In this document: positions 51,611 to 64,000 of the stretch, in pieces
Layout of the letters: every line of letters starts with the position of its first letter
How positions within the stretch are numbered: the stretch's first letter is position 1
NCBI GenBank assembly: GCA_003342895.1
Contig: PTFA01000311.1
Coordinates: forward strand, 315,804 to 379,803
Length of the DNA: 64,000 nucleotides
From: Casuarius casuarius
Lineage: Eukaryota > Chordata > Aves > Casuariiformes > Casuariidae
Direction of reading: 5' to 3'
Notes under the pieces: model-generated
What the model saw: the letters and a program-made list of their open reading frames with translations, nothing else
What the model was told of the DNA's origin: nothing
Databases searched by the model: none
Program-made: the position numbers and the translations under genes

Positions 51611-53686
51611 TGTCTCTATTTGCTCTATTCAGAACATGCATCTGAGAGGGGAAAAAAGACAATAAAAACCCTTGACATCTGGAGAGAATTTCAAGTTGCC
51701 CTTCACCTTCTGAAGTGAGATCTGCAAGTTTTTAAAAAGAAGAGTAAAAGGATCAATCAGGAAGAGATACAAATAACTTTTATCTGACAGGTCTGTGACA
51801 GTGTTCAGTGCTCTCTACTGAAGATTTTGTGGAGGCTTTTGATTAGTCTGAAGGTTTTTTTCCTAAGAACTTTAGTTCAGAAGGGCCTGCTAGCCTCTGA
51901 ATAACAGCAGATACGATTACCTTCATGGTGTCCAATACCACATGACACATTCATGTCTTAAAATGACTGTGGAGAAGGAAGTCCATAGTTGGTAGAAACC
52001 CCTTCTGAAATATATACTGCCAGTGCTTTTATCTGTTGTATTTGTGTAGGAAGATAGTCCCAATGTTTATGTTTTGTGATATATCTAAGGGATTGTGGAA
52101 CTAGTTTTAGAGGTTTGTGATAAAATCAATAGCACATATGTTGCTATTTCTGCAAGAAGTTTTAACATTGTATCCTTTAATACCTTTGTTAAATTGGAAT
52201 ATTTATGTAGCCTTAATGGAGTATGACTTTCCTATATCCAAAAGCGTAGGTCACATGCATAAACTCTGCACATAAAACATATGTTTACTTCTACATCTGT
52301 CTTTTAAATCCTACCAAATCATCTGCAGATCATACAGGGTTTCCCTTTCTCAAATCCAGATACCTTCTGGTCTACACTTACTGTAATGCCACATGGGAAG
52401 CATACTACTTTCTATTGTAAGACAGACATCGTTTACCTGCTGCAAATCCATTATACTGCCACCTGCATTCATGTATCTAGATGTAATAACTGTGCATACT
52501 TCCATGCAAGTTACACAGATCCCTCATTCGCTTCTGGATACATGGTCTAAACCAGTTAACAAATTTATTGCACAGGCACATTTATTGATGTGTATATATA
52601 TATATGTCTAGAAACATCCCACGCAAGCATGTCTGCATACAAACCGAGTTCAGAGCCTTACCCCCATGAAATGGCTGTCAGTTTCAGTTAAATGTACAGG
52701 AAAAGTAGTAGATTGATTAGTAGGTCGGCCATGTTGATTCATAGTGCTTTTGACAGAGTAAGGTTCTTCTATATAAATACAATTAAATGCTCTTTATCTC
52801 TGTTGCTTGGATTCTTGTTGCTTTCATAGTATATTTTGTGCTAACAGCTAATGGAAGACTAGCTAATCATAGGGCTTTGTTAGCACATTGCTAAGTGAAT
52901 TTAGACCACTTTATGCAGTAGGTAATGATAGAGTTAGGATGCATGATCCTAAAGTCAGTGTTCGAACAATGCCGTGGTCTTTTCTAGAATCTAGATATAA
53001 TACTGTATTAGTGGACTCTGTAGAATGCAACTGCTGCTCTAGGTACAGCTACTGTTCTAAGGTACACTCCTGTAGATGTTAGGAAAGAAGCAACTTTCAG
53101 ACCCTTGTTTTGAAATGGTAATAAAACCTACTGTTCTGAACAGCACTGAATAATAAAGAGAATTATTAGGAGATAAGTATTTTTCTGACTGCTGCATTTA
53201 TAATCTCAGTGAGGTGCTAATGAATGTTGCCTACATGAACATGGCAGATAGTAGGGAATCATCTGCCTATCACTTTAATCCACTCTTCAAGAACCTAAGA
53301 CAAATATATGTGTTTCCCTGGCAAAGCCTTCTTAGCTCATTTTAATTTGTGAATTTAGTTCAGATTTTTAAATATGAGAAGTATTATATTGCCTTATTCT
53401 GTTGTTTTAATCTTGGCAAAATCAACATAGGGAACTAGCAAAACTGAGAATAGCTATCTATCTGACTACTAATAACTCAAAAAAATAGTATCAGTCAAAC
53501 AAATCTTTATTAGTAGTAGTGTGTATACTTTGTTGGCAGGATAAGAATTAGATTCCCTTGAAACTGTTTGCTACAAGCTACTCCAACATTCTGGGAACAG
53601 GCTTCATTGAAAAGAAGAGGCTTGCATCTGCCCCTCAAGGTGTCAGCTCTCTAGCCTAGCTGGACAACTCTGGAAATGATGAGTCC

Positions 53687-53766
53687 CATGTATGCAGTGG
53701 GAGCTGCCTGGATAACTGTGGTTACAGCTCCAAATAGCTCCTAAATAGCCTACAAAAGAAAAGAAA
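53687..53766 (+). repeat. 80-bp direct repeat, copy 1
   Basis: Starts CATGTATGCAGTGGGAGCTG and ends CTACAAAAGAAAAGAAA. It is 78/80 identical to 54851-54930, 1164 bp downstream, with two substitutions (GTGGTTACAG versus GTGATTACGG). Confidence 0.95.
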
Positions 53767-54850
53767 CCCAGCCTCACCAAGATCCAACCTATATTCTGTC
53801 AGGCCTGAGTTCCTGCTCAGCTGTTTTATCATAGCATGTGGTGAATGAGAAGTGACTCTTCATATAGATAGGACTAGATGAGTCTGTCTAAGACTGAGAA
53901 GATAAGGACTAGAAATTTTCAGCTACTTAAAAGAAATAGTCAGTACAGAATATCAGTGTGATGTTCCATCCAGCAGGCTTCTAGCTTAGGAAGTGGCATG
54001 CTGCATTTGGATCCCAAGCATATTTTTCAGATACCCTTTTTGTGATAGTGGAATTTAAGTCAGTAGCATAGTCATGGGTCCCCACTGCCAAATCCAGATC
54101 TGGCAGTCACTGTCGATCTTGGCTGGTCAAAGAAAGAGAAGGAAAAAAGCATACCTGACAATTGCTTTTAACATTGAGTAATAGTGAGTCCAGCGCAATG
54201 TGGTGGTCATGCACCATTTTGAGAACTGGAGCACAGATTCTATTACAGAGGAGTCTATGGTTTCAGCTGGTTGAACACTGTCATGACAAGTGTTGTCTTC
54301 TGCCTATTAGCCCTAGATCCACCTCTCTTGTTTAACCTGAGACAGCTATTTCTCAACAAGGTCCATAATTCTCAGAGACACAGGGTCAAGAGGGGAATAC
54401 TCTGACACTCCTGAGTTAATAGCAGAGTGGATATCGGTTTTGTAGGAGCTATGGTAGAAAAGAATAGCCTCTTTGTGATGCTGAGCACTACCCTGGAAGA
54501 TTTTAGATGCTGCATTTGCTGTTGCTAACTGGACCTGGACCTGTTGTCTGTGAATTGTCTGCTTTCCTGTTTCTTTTCTTGCAGTTCAGCAGAGAATCAT
54601 AGTTAGCCCTAGAGAATAAGTGAGGAGAGAGGGAATCTCTTTATTACTTTGAGGGCTGTGGATAACAAATAGTTGCTGTGTTTCAATTCTATACCCATCA
54701 ACTGTCACCTAATTTAGTGGATACTCATTGATCTCAAGCAGAGAATTTTGAAATTATAATCAATATGAAGATGCCACAGAGCAATAATAATAAACCTTTC
54801 AGGATCTGGAAATATATTTAGTGAATCAAGAGGTTTAGTAAATATTACCA

Positions 54851-54930
54851 CATGTATGCAGTGGGAGCTGCCTGGATAACTGTGATTACGGCTCCAAATA
54901 GCTCCTAAATAGCCTACAAAAGAAAAGAAA
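54851..54930 (+). repeat. 80-bp direct repeat, copy 2
   Basis: Second copy of the repeat at 53687-53766. The flanks of the two copies do not resemble each other, so only this 80-bp segment was copied or preserved. Confidence 0.95.
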
Positions 54931-55312
54931 AAGAGATTTACTCATTGTTATTGGAGGGGCTGCCCATGGGAGTATGTCAGGTGGAGTTACAACAGCAAAA
55001 AACATGAGAGGGAGCAAAGCTCTTCTTGTTTTCTTTTTCTTAAAAGAAGTGATCATTTTATGTGATCTTCAGGCAAAGTGTATATATGTATGTATAAGGT
55101 TGATAAAGAAAGCTTTAGGAAAAAATAAGGAACACTTTTTCTAGAGGAAAGACTATTGCCCAGCTGAAGGATTGGCAACACATGCTCAGGTGACTCTCTC
55201 TGGTATCCAAACCGCTGCTTCATCCAGCTTCATGTATCTGAACCAGTGCCATACCTCATCAGCTAGTGGAACTCAATCCACAAAATAGGGCAGTTTAATA
55301 ATTTGAACCACG

Positions 55313-55520
55313 GAAGGGATGAGAGCACTTAACCCAAGCCTGCGTTCTGTAATCCCAGCTCTGACGCTGACCTAGGCTTCCTGCATAGCTTTGGTCACAC
55401 TCCACAGCATTCTTGTCTTACTAACTTCAGTAAAAGTTGGTGATACTTACCTGTGGGCTTCATAGGAATGTTATGATTAATTAACTAAGTAATGTTTAAG
55501 GAGATGCAATGCAATTTCTG
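55313..55520 (+). mobile_element. MIR-like SINE
   Basis: AGAGCACTTAACCC, TTCTGTAATCCCAGCTCTGA, CGCTGACCTAGG, TTGGTGATACTTACCTGTGG and TAATTAACTAAGTAATGTTT follow the consensus order of a MIR-type SINE. The middle is poorly conserved. Confidence 0.65.
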
Positions 55521-55811
55521 TCCTAAATCTGACTGGACAACACCCTCGGCCATCAGGTGGCTGAGATTTAGAAACCTACCCTCACCCAGAGCTGCAGTAT
55601 ATTTGAAGCATTGTGTGTGATTAGTTGCTAGTGATCCATTTATGGGGTCCTGTCCTGGGCTCTGTTTCTAAAGCAGAAAGGTGGCAATGGGCTAAAAATT
55701 CCCATCTGCTTTATTTATGTAAAGCAAGTTAGTTAATGCTTCTACAGCTATTCAGTGACCCTCTTTCCATGCTGCCTTTCTGCAGAAGAATGCACAGAGC
55801 AGAGGGAGCAG

Positions 55812-55880
55812 ACTGCTTTGAGCAGTGGGTTTGACTTGGGGGCCCTCCGAGGCCTCTTCTAGCCTGAATGGTTCTGTGGT
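55812..55880 (+). mobile_element. CR1-type LINE 3' end fragment
   Basis: GGGTTTGACTTGGGGGCCCT, CCGAGGCCTCTTCTAGCCTG and AATGGTTCTGTGG match the conserved CR1 3' end ('GACTnGATGACCtCnnnAGGTCCCTTCCAGCCTnAATGATTCTATGA' pattern). No ORF remains upstream. Confidence 0.6.
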
Positions 55881-57177
55881 CTGAGGCATGTGTGAAAACA
55901 AGCTGTTTTTATAGGCCTAATTAGGAAACAAGCCAGAAGTCTGTGACCATTTCTGCCATCTTTGCTGCTTTACTTTTTAGCAGTTTCAGAAGATCAGAGG
56001 ACAGTGTGTATGAATGTGTATTGGTCAGACAAAAGCATCTAAATGGGCAGTATGCAGCCTTTGGCTGGCTTGTTTTAGCATAGAGGAGGATTGCATGCAA
56101 TAGTACTTCTTACATCACAGGAACTGTGGAAAGTTTGGTGCTTCCCAGCATGTACTGCGCATGTGGAGCACAGTATATATGCACAGGTAAACCTGCAGTG
56201 TATGCTTCTGCAAACAGAATGGTTGCTAGCAGGTTCCTGCTGCAAGAAGAGCTCATGCTCCTCCTGACAGCTGTCTTTCTCAAAGAAATGCCATTGAATA
56301 TTCATCTCACCCAAAACCTGCTGTCTGCTCCTGGTGGGCTCCCAAGTTGTCCCACAAGACAGATGAATTGCCCTAGTGGACTATACGTGGCCAATGGGTC
56401 TGACTGAGGAGACCTCATCAAAATAATCAATCATTATTCTGCCTTTATTATTATTTTTTATTTTTATTTTTTCAAAAGGCCCAGGCAGTGGGAAGAATAG
56501 ATGCACTGAGGCCCTGAAAGTTTGAACTGTTCCTACTCTTTTGAGCTATGCAACAGGCAGCGTTTAAAAACAGAAACTGCAGTTCTTCCAGCAGCCCCTT
56601 CCACAGCGATTTCTCCTGGAGGATGAAGTCATGCCCAGAGCCTGCCGGTGACTGGGCAGCCTCTTTCCAGCAGGGTGGGCAGAAGCTTCTCTCACAAGCT
56701 TAAAAGGCTACCAGGGGTGTGCAGGTCATACACCCAAAGGCAAAAAAGAAAGGGGGGGAGGGAGAAAAATCAAAAAATAACCACAAAGAAAACGATCTCT
56801 TTTTTGAAATTGGAAACTTTAAAGAAAGATTTATGAACCTTTGGGTTTATGAAACCACCTGGTGCTTTGGAGTTTGCTGCTGGTTAAATTTGGCAGTTCA
56901 AAGTTTGGTGGTTATTTCCCTCCATTAAAAAAAAAAAGACATTTAGAATAGTTTAATTCCACATGTGCATTGATCTTTTAAAACTCACGCCCTCTTAACT
57001 TTGAGCTCAACTTGTAAAAATCAGAAAGATTTAGGGGAAAATGCCTGTTACTTTTTAACAGCAGTTTTACCATTTGTTGCATGCATTAAGAAGTCCAGTT
57101 CGTGCACTCTGCTTTTACTGTCTGCTTAGTTTCCTCACAGGAGCACTGTGTAACTTTTGTTGTGTTTTGACAGTTGG

Positions 57178-57190
57178 TGACCTTTGACCC
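57178..57190 (-). promoter_or_regulatory. DR1 nuclear-receptor motif
   Basis: TGACCTTTGACCC; the minus strand reads GGGTCAAAGGTCA, 12 of 13 matches to the DR1 consensus AGGTCAAAGGTCA bound by HNF4, RXR heterodimers and COUP-TF. No nearby gene was recognised. Confidence 0.5.
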
Positions 57191-57489
57191 CTACTCCATA
57201 AAATGTTTAGGCTGAGGAAGCCTGAAAAGCACTTTGAGACGTGATGGTTCAGGGCTCTTTTGAGACAGGCCGATCATCTTTTCCACCAGCCAAGTCCATA
57301 TATAGCAGTTGCTTTTAGTCTATACATTTTTCTTGTGGAGCACATCAGATCAAAGACTTTCTTAACATGTTTGAAAAATGCACATCCACATTGTGGAGAT
57401 GGAATATGTTATGGAAATCAATAATATCACATTCAGGCAGCCCCGGCAACTCTCACTTCAAAGTGTGTCCTGTGTGTGTTCTCAATTTC

Positions 57490-57660
57490 AAAAGAGAAGG
57501 GGAAAAAACGAGAGGAGGGCGCCCAGCTCCTTGCTGCCTCCTTCTGCCTGGGGTCCGGCCCGGTGCCTCAGTGCTTGCGTCCTGCTTTTCCAAGGGGCCT
57601 CTGACCCGGCGGCTGTGCCTCTTAGCAAGCAGCACGGCCCGCGATTACCTCCCATTTGGC
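57490..57660. other. GC-rich patch, function unknown
   Basis: Several CpG-containing words (GGGCGCCC, GGTCCGGCCCGG, ACCCGGCGGC, GGCCCGCGATT) in about 170 bases. Two overlapping frames of 142 and 123 codons pass through it because GC-rich DNA has few stops. I recognise neither protein. Confidence 0.3.
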
Positions 57661-59400
57661 ATTACAGGCCTTGCACCCTGCCCGTCACTTCTCTGCCTTG
57701 GGAATGCAAGCGGTTGCACTTTTGTGGGAGGAGAAGGAAGGAAAAATAAATGCCTTAGGATGCCTTCAGAAGACAGTTTAGCTATGTGGGTCTAGTCCAC
57801 GATGCACGCCAGCAAAACACACTGTAAACTCATTTCTTGTCAGGCAGGGCCTAACATGGCGTCTCCAACTAGAGAGGGTTTCCAGAGGGTTTCAAAATCT
57901 GTTGTTCTGTTCTGAAACTGCAATAATGCTACTTTGCTTTTCCGCGGCATGTTTCTTCTAGTGTTTTATGTCAGTTGATTGTGCTTTATGAAAATATTTG
58001 TAGAGATGGATAGTTAATAGGTCTGGATGAATCATTTGGAATAAACAATTTATTCAACACCCATTGCTTATTTTTCTCTTCATAAGTTTGCAATTGAAAC
58101 TTGTGTTGCTTTTAAATGCATTCATTATTTCAAAATTAGTTGTCAGTTTCTTGAGAGAATGTTTTCATTCTGAGTTATTTTGCCATCAGTTCCTTGAAGA
58201 TACTCATAGTTTCCACTGACCTGACTAGCTATGAGAGTCACATGAGACAGTCTCTGTTCCCTGGTTGGTGATGCAGGTATTTAATCATCAACAATGCTGA
58301 TTTTGAACTATGTGTTTGACTGTAAAAATCAAACTTGAATTCAAGTATTAATTGTATACTTGAAAATGTGCTATACAAGTGTTTGCAGATAAGCATCTGA
58401 ACTAATTTTTTTCTTGATTTTTCACCAAGGTGTTTATAGAAAGTGAAGGATACTGGCCTCTAAAGGCAGCTGAGGTAAACACTGGTGTAAAAATGTGGAT
58501 GAATGTGTGAAAGTCTCAGTTCTATAACTGGGAAAATGGCGCATCTATTTCTTTTAAGTGCAGTGCCTACTTTAAACAGAAATGTATTGTTCCTGCTGAA
58601 AGTTAGGACTTAGTAGCACAAACATGGTGGCAACATGATGCTTTAGGAGACAAGGTGAGACAAAGGAGACAAGACACCTCAACAGAGGATGCTTTGCTGC
58701 TCAAGCTACCTGTAGCTCAGCAACTGTACTGGGACACATAGACACTTTTTTTCAGGCAGCGTGACTGTTCATTCTCCTTTGACATGGTCAATCTTGTAGT
58801 ATAAAGAGAGATTTCTAGTCATAGCCTGCTGCAAAGGGTAACATCTTTCTATTGTAGGAGCTCAAGCAGTCATTACATCTTAAGCAAAACTGGAGGGTTT
58901 CGTCTCCAGACAAAGAAGAATAAACTAGGTAGAGATTGCTCCTGTAGCCCAGGCTAGAAGGCTTAAAGAGCCAGTCTGTTTCCAGATTTGCCCCATGACT
59001 CCTGACCTTCCTGTCAAAGGTCACATTTTGCAATGTTAACTTGTCCTTTGGCTTCTTAACTGCTGCCATCACCTCATATACCTTGCTCTGCACAGTAGGA
59101 ATTTCGCTGATTTGAAACTTATTAACTCAGTTTCTAATTGCCGAGATCCATATGTAAGAAACAATAAAGTGCCTTTGAAAGAAAGCTTTAAATGGTGCAG
59201 AATTCATTTTTAGCACAGTGATAGTATTAATTCACATGCTAATTCTGCATTTTTGCTCTTCACTTTGTCAGCTTACAGCTCTTGAAAGAAAGTATTATGT
59301 GTTCTGTCCTTTCTCAGGATAAATGCAAGTTTTGCTGCTTATTCAGTCTTATGCCAAAAGTCTGTGATAGAGATAAAAGTTATTTCTCCATAGTAACATG

Positions 59401-59555
59401 CTCCATGGTGAAAGAACTGAACTGATTTTCAGGAGATCTGAGTTAAATTCCCAGCTCTTCCACAAACTCCTGGATGTTCTTAGGCAGATTACTTAACAAG
59501 TTTGTGCTACAGTTCTCTGTCTGCAGAGAAATTGAAATTATTGTTCCTCCATGTC
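59401..59555 (+). mobile_element. MIR-like SINE
   Basis: GGAGATCTGAGTTAAATTCC, CAGCTCTTCCACAAACTCCT and TTAGGCAGATTACTTAACAA match the tRNA-like and core parts of a MIR-type SINE, followed by a diverged GTTCTCTGTCTGCAGAGAAA region. Confidence 0.65.
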
Positions 59556-59668
59556 ATCCTTTATTTTGCTAATCAAAACTACAGAATATTGAGGATCACA
59601 CTCATAGTATGTTGGTGTGGTGCTTAGTTCACTGAGATGCTGATCTTGTTCAGGGTCACGCTCTTAAT

Positions 59669-59815
59669 ATTCCTATGAAGTGGACAAGATTATCCCTATT
59701 TTTTTCATGGAGAAGCTGAGGAAAAGGAAGGATAAGTGATCATTACGAGTTAAATGGCAAGGCATTAGTGAAGGTAGAAATAAGTCTGGGTATATCTTCT
59801 CCCAGTTCTTTGCTT
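59669..59815 (-). mobile_element. MIR-like SINE, antisense
   Basis: TTCCTATGAAGTGGACAAGA, TTATCCCTATTTTTTTCATG, GAGAAGCTGAGGAAAAGGAA and TAAGTGATCATTACGAGTTA match the antisense of a MIR core ('TTATCCCCATTTTACAGATGAGGAAACTGAGGCACAGAGAGGTTAAGTGAC' order). It lies about 110 bp beyond a sense copy, tail to tail. Confidence 0.65.
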
Positions 59816-62368
59816 TACTTGTGTCTCAAATACGCTATTTTTAGGAACAGGCAAACTGGGCAGTCATCTTGGAGACCACACTACAGGCAGGTAGTCCTAT
59901 GATCTTCCCTTCCTCTATTAAGAATGGCTAGTCCCGTTTCATAGGGACAGCAAAAATTAATTTTATCTAGGGTGCTAATCATTTGATCCAGTTCTGTTCA
60001 CATTTTGCCTCATAACAAAGTTACCTTTCTCAGAAAGGTACATATTCCCTGGGGGCACGTACTCCCTGTGAAACAAAAGTAAGGGGTTATACTTTTTCAC
60101 TTTCAATTCCAGAATAGAATTGCATATTCCAGTGCCTTGAAATATTGGAAGCTTTAGTTGATCCTTTTAGAGTATTAATTTCTTATATGATTCTTGGTAA
60201 TGGGAAAGGAAATGCTTCTGCTCTATCCAATCCTACGGAATTTAATGGATGAAAACCCTGACAAAAGTGAAAGGGGGGAAATTGGTCAGTATTGGAGGAA
60301 GTGCTCGCATCTTCTGTGCTATCTTGTAAGCCTACATTAGAATTTCTGGCTGCTCTGCAGTCAAAAACAGGTTTGTCATTGAGTTCCATAGGCCCAAGAT
60401 TTCATCCTCTGTTTATTCAGTTTCTGTCTCCCTGTGCAAAACTATCAGGAGCCAACTGTGGAAGCTAATCTCTCAGCTGCTGGACCTATCAAGTAATCGA
60501 GGTATTTATCAAGAGTCTAAGGCTCTTTTGACTTTCAAGCTGGGGTCTGCAAGACTAGTTAGTGGAAAAGGATACTTGCTCCCCTGCAGATAATTAACAA
60601 AGCCAAAGTGAAACAGAATCAAAGACCTGTAATAAGTTATTTCCATTGTAAAAGGATGGACCACGAAAAAAGCAAAAAATGAAAAAAAAACCCCTTAAGA
60701 GATGCACCAGACAATTGCTTGGTTGGGGAACATAGCCACATTGTGGTACACAGTACAAATTCCAAACATGTTGCTGGAGGGTCAAGTCAAGATGGGCAAG
60801 CATATGTGAAAAGTGGTGGGAGGAGAGGTCTGGAGTGAAAAAATGTGTGCATCCTGTCTCAACATTGAGTTGTGTATTTCTGTTATTCCTTTCAGAGACT
60901 ACTCTTGGATGGTTCTTGAGACAACCATCTCTTTGAGATCTAGATGTGGTTTAGATATACTCTACAGGCAGAAAAAAAATGTACCACGTTGCTATAATAT
61001 GTTACAGGAGTAATGCAGACAGAAAATTAGGGAAAAATATTTCTGTATTATTTATATAATTGCCTTGCTTTGTAGAAACAAATATTCCTTCTGTACTTAC
61101 AAATTGGGAAACAGCTGACAGTATAATTCAGGTTAAATACACTATATGCATGTACACAGTAGATATAATACAGGTTATAAAACTGTGTATGGCTTTGATT
61201 TGTGCATCTATGTGCATATGTACAATACATGAAAACATATCAGAGAGCTTTGCTCAGCAAATTCCTGGAACATGAACTTAGTGAAGTTCACTTAGTAAAC
61301 TTAGAAAATTGTAAATGATGAGTTAGAAGATGCAGATTTCATTGTCTCTTGGTATAATAGAGAAGGAAAATGATACGAAACCCTATGAAGAACAGTGAAC
61401 TGTGGACTAAACAAATTAGGATGGGTATCTATAAGAATTTCCCAAGTGAATCTAATCGCTTTCCTACAGCTATGCTGATTATGATCACTTTGACTGAATT
61501 ATTTGCCTTTTAAAATGATTTTCATTGAAGCTCAGCTAGTCCTTTCCCATCTGGTCTCCTTACCTACCCCTTATATGACCTAGCAGGAGCTGTTTAGTGG
61601 AATCTATGAACTTGAGCTGACTGGGCATGACCTTGAGAAATGTGACTTCTCTTTTATTTTCACCGCTGAAATTTCCTGGAAGATTGCTCCGCCAGTTTTT
61701 TAGTACAGTGAGCAGTGTGTGGGTTTTGGTTTTGTTGTTCTTTGTGCATCATAGTATTTATGGGTACTTGTGGCTGATGCAGTTTCATATATCTTTATGT
61801 ATAGTAGATGAGGGATGGCTTTCAATGTACATTGGTGAATAAAAAGGAATATTTGTGAATAGGTGGGGCAATCACATGCAAATCAAAGCACCCTCTCTTT
61901 TTCTCTTTTGAGGGTTACTTTTGTTAGATGGGTAGAGGACTATTTATCTGACTTCTACAACATCTAGCTTGGCCGTAATAACAAAGAAGTAAATTCTTTG
62001 CCAAACAATTTTCTAGGATGAGCAAGTACAGCTTCTGTTCAAGACAGCTGAGCTTGGAATTTGGCCCCTTGATTTGCCTCTGTACTCAGATTTGCTGAAT
62101 TAAGAAAGACAGTTTCTTTTCTCATAGCAAGTATGTTTGGATGGTCTTTGGAAAACTATACAGAGAAAAAAATGTATCTTTGTATAGGTGGTATTTAAGG
62201 GACAGTGTTCCTTTGATGCATGAAGATTTATGCCTATTCCTCCTGGCTCAACAAGGAACTGATCATATATGCCATTATGGTCTTGAACAAATGGCACAGG
62301 GTCCATGTAACACATGGGAACTACTCTCAATGAAAAACGTCCTCTTGCATGATAATTGGTTTCTCTGG

Positions 62369-62393
62369 TTTCTGAGTTTGATCAACTCAGAAA
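62369..62393. repeat. 10-bp perfect hairpin
   Basis: TTTCTGAGTT and AACTCAGAAA flank the 5-nt loop TGATC. Such hairpins are common by chance in 64 kb; no role is assigned. Confidence 0.6.
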
Positions 62394-64000
62394 TCTTTTT
62401 ACCCCACAGATACATACTAATAAAAAATCCAGTAAAACTTAATAGTGACTGGTGAAAGCAAATAGTTATGTCCTATAAATCTTAATGTGGTCATGATAAA
62501 CATATGATTTGTCATCTGCTTTAGTTTAAATCAGGTAAGCAGAGCTAAAGTTTTCAAATTGCAGTTTGTGGCACAGAGTTAAAAGATTCAGCCACATCGC
62601 ACTGGTTCTTGTTCTGTTTCTCACTGAGAGAACCAGAAGCTATGGAAAGGGTAGATGAAGTGCACGGTAAAACTAGGTCACCCCAGCCCTTTGAAAAAAA
62701 GACACAACATTTAACTCACTAAGGATCAAAAACCACACAAATGCTTTCCCATCATCACTTTTCTGTGAAAACGGCTGCTGTAAACTGAAAATGTATTGCT
62801 GTTACATGTATGTTGTTATAAAAGGGAGAAGTGTGATTGCAACAATGAGAGTTTGTGAGAGTGACAGAAAGTGGTGTCTACAAACCATTTTTCCAGGGTA
62901 ATCTATTATGTTAAAAGTTCTGAAGGGTCCTAAGCTGATCAATTTGGGCAACATGGAGTCTATATTAGAGTGCTTTTTCTTCAAAAGTTTTAATCTTCTG
63001 ACTACAAGGTTTTGAGAATGGATAGAGCATTGTTGCAGTCAACTGAGCCTTACCCAGTACCCATCTTGGCAGCTCCAGTAGTGACTGACTGCTGCTAAAT
63101 TGGCCATAGTTGGACTGAGCTAGGGCTTAGTGTTTTGTATGAGTCATGGTATGGCAACAGAATGTAAGCTTTCATCACACAACAAGCAGCAACGGTAAAC
63201 TTTTGTGTGAGAAACCTGGTATATCTATCAGGAAATCTTGGCTATCTGTTCCCTATTCTAGTCATTCAGAGAAGCCAAGGTTTGAAATTGCTTATGTACA
63301 GACAAGCAAGGAATATTTCCTCTCTGAGGGGACATAATCCAATATGCAAAGCATGGAGTCTCTTTCTCTGTATTAGTGTAGCAACCACATTTTCTTACTT
63401 TACCATGGAATAAACTATAGTGCATCTTATGATACAGGTCTTCTCTAGTTCCTACTGGGAACAAGGACAGATTTTGTTTTCTTTCACATTGGCCTCACCT
63501 GTTACTTTCCCTATAATCATCATCTGTGTAAATTCAGCAATCGTCTATAAATTGATTACATTTGCTCATAATTTTCTGGGAAATGAGTACTACTAAATCT
63601 ATGTGGTTGGGTTCAGAGAACAACTTCATCTGATTTCAACAAAGTTGTTCATGATTTGCATCGTTTCAACTGATGATATAGCGAAAATGTCTGAGTAATG
63701 ATGTGCTTTAAATTTTTCTCATGTTAGTTACTACCATTTGAAAACTGAATAGCTGGAGTTGATCTAAGAGTTTTGATTTTATTTTGTGTATGAAATGCAA
63801 CTGATCATCTGCTGAACATATATTTTTCTCCTCTCCTTTTTCCTTTCTCCTGTGTTCTCTTGAAAAGCATGCTAGGTAACCATTGTAGTTGATTGTACTG
63901 TTTCATCACATTTATAAAGAGATAATAATGAACATTGCCCATTCATTTACCTCTGAAGTGCTCATGTAAACCTGTTACCAGGAAACTCACTTTATTATGA

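Larger units (their letters stand above)
42411..55312. other. No recognised gene (upstream of PRL)
   Basis: Upstream flank of PRL. It holds a SINE (44313-44584), the adjacent palindrome, the CT array and the 80-bp direct repeats. Distal pituitary enhancers are known upstream of mammalian prolactin genes, but I could not identify one here by eye. Confidence 0.55.
57661..64000. other. No recognised gene
   Basis: AT-rich intergenic DNA with a head-on pair of MIR-like SINEs (59401-59815) and a small hairpin (62369-62393). Frames of up to about 104 codons (for example 62141-62455) resemble nothing known to me. Confidence 0.6.

Noticed and set aside
51448..51645. 65-codon frame with a long Leu-Ser repeat
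   Set aside because: It is only the translation of the (CT)n microsatellite; the flanking codons show no family resemblance.
57367..57795. 142-codon frame, longest in the right third
   Set aside because: A second frame is open over the same GC-rich patch, and neither reads as a known protein.

Overview
This is a stretch of vertebrate nuclear DNA, AT-rich and mostly non-coding. It has GT-AG introns, a TATA-box promoter, a CpG island, microsatellites and old interspersed repeats. The one gene that can be named with certainty is prolactin (PRL), complete on the minus strand between 42225 and 36297 in five coding exons that join into a 229-residue prehormone. The protein is clearly sauropsid. 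The repeats (tRNA-derived MIR/CORE-type SINEs with a 'GGGCAGgGACtGTctt' tail, fragments with CR1-like 3' ends, and palindromic 'CCATTGACTTCAATGG'-type repeats) fit a turtle or crocodilian better than a bird or squamate. I lean towards a turtle; that is inference, not proof.

Layout. From 1 to about 35.9 kb I recognise no protein gene. The stretch holds simple repeats, scattered old SINE/LINE fragments, a GC-richer patch at 6.4-6.6 kb, and a real CpG island at about 27.0-27.47 kb with a palindromic RFX X-box beside a 24-base C run. Two exon-like blocks (5484-5642 and 29157 onwards) have splice signals and open frames but no recognised product. PRL fills 36.0-42.3 kb; its TATA box and two Pit-1-like sites sit in the expected spacing upstream, and two AATAAA signals follow the stop. 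From 42.5 kb to the end the sequence is again intergenic, with a long (CT)n array, an 80-bp direct repeat pair, further SINEs and a CR1-like 3' end.

PRL is the only gene with an assignable function: a secreted pituitary hormone whose promoter carries POU-factor-like sites suited to lactotroph expression. The most unusual local structure is a 58-bp tandem duplication exactly across the intron 1/exon 2 junction of PRL, which duplicates the splice acceptor. I saw no retroviral reading frame, no complete transposon, no tRNA or rRNA gene, and nothing resembling a new multi-gene system.
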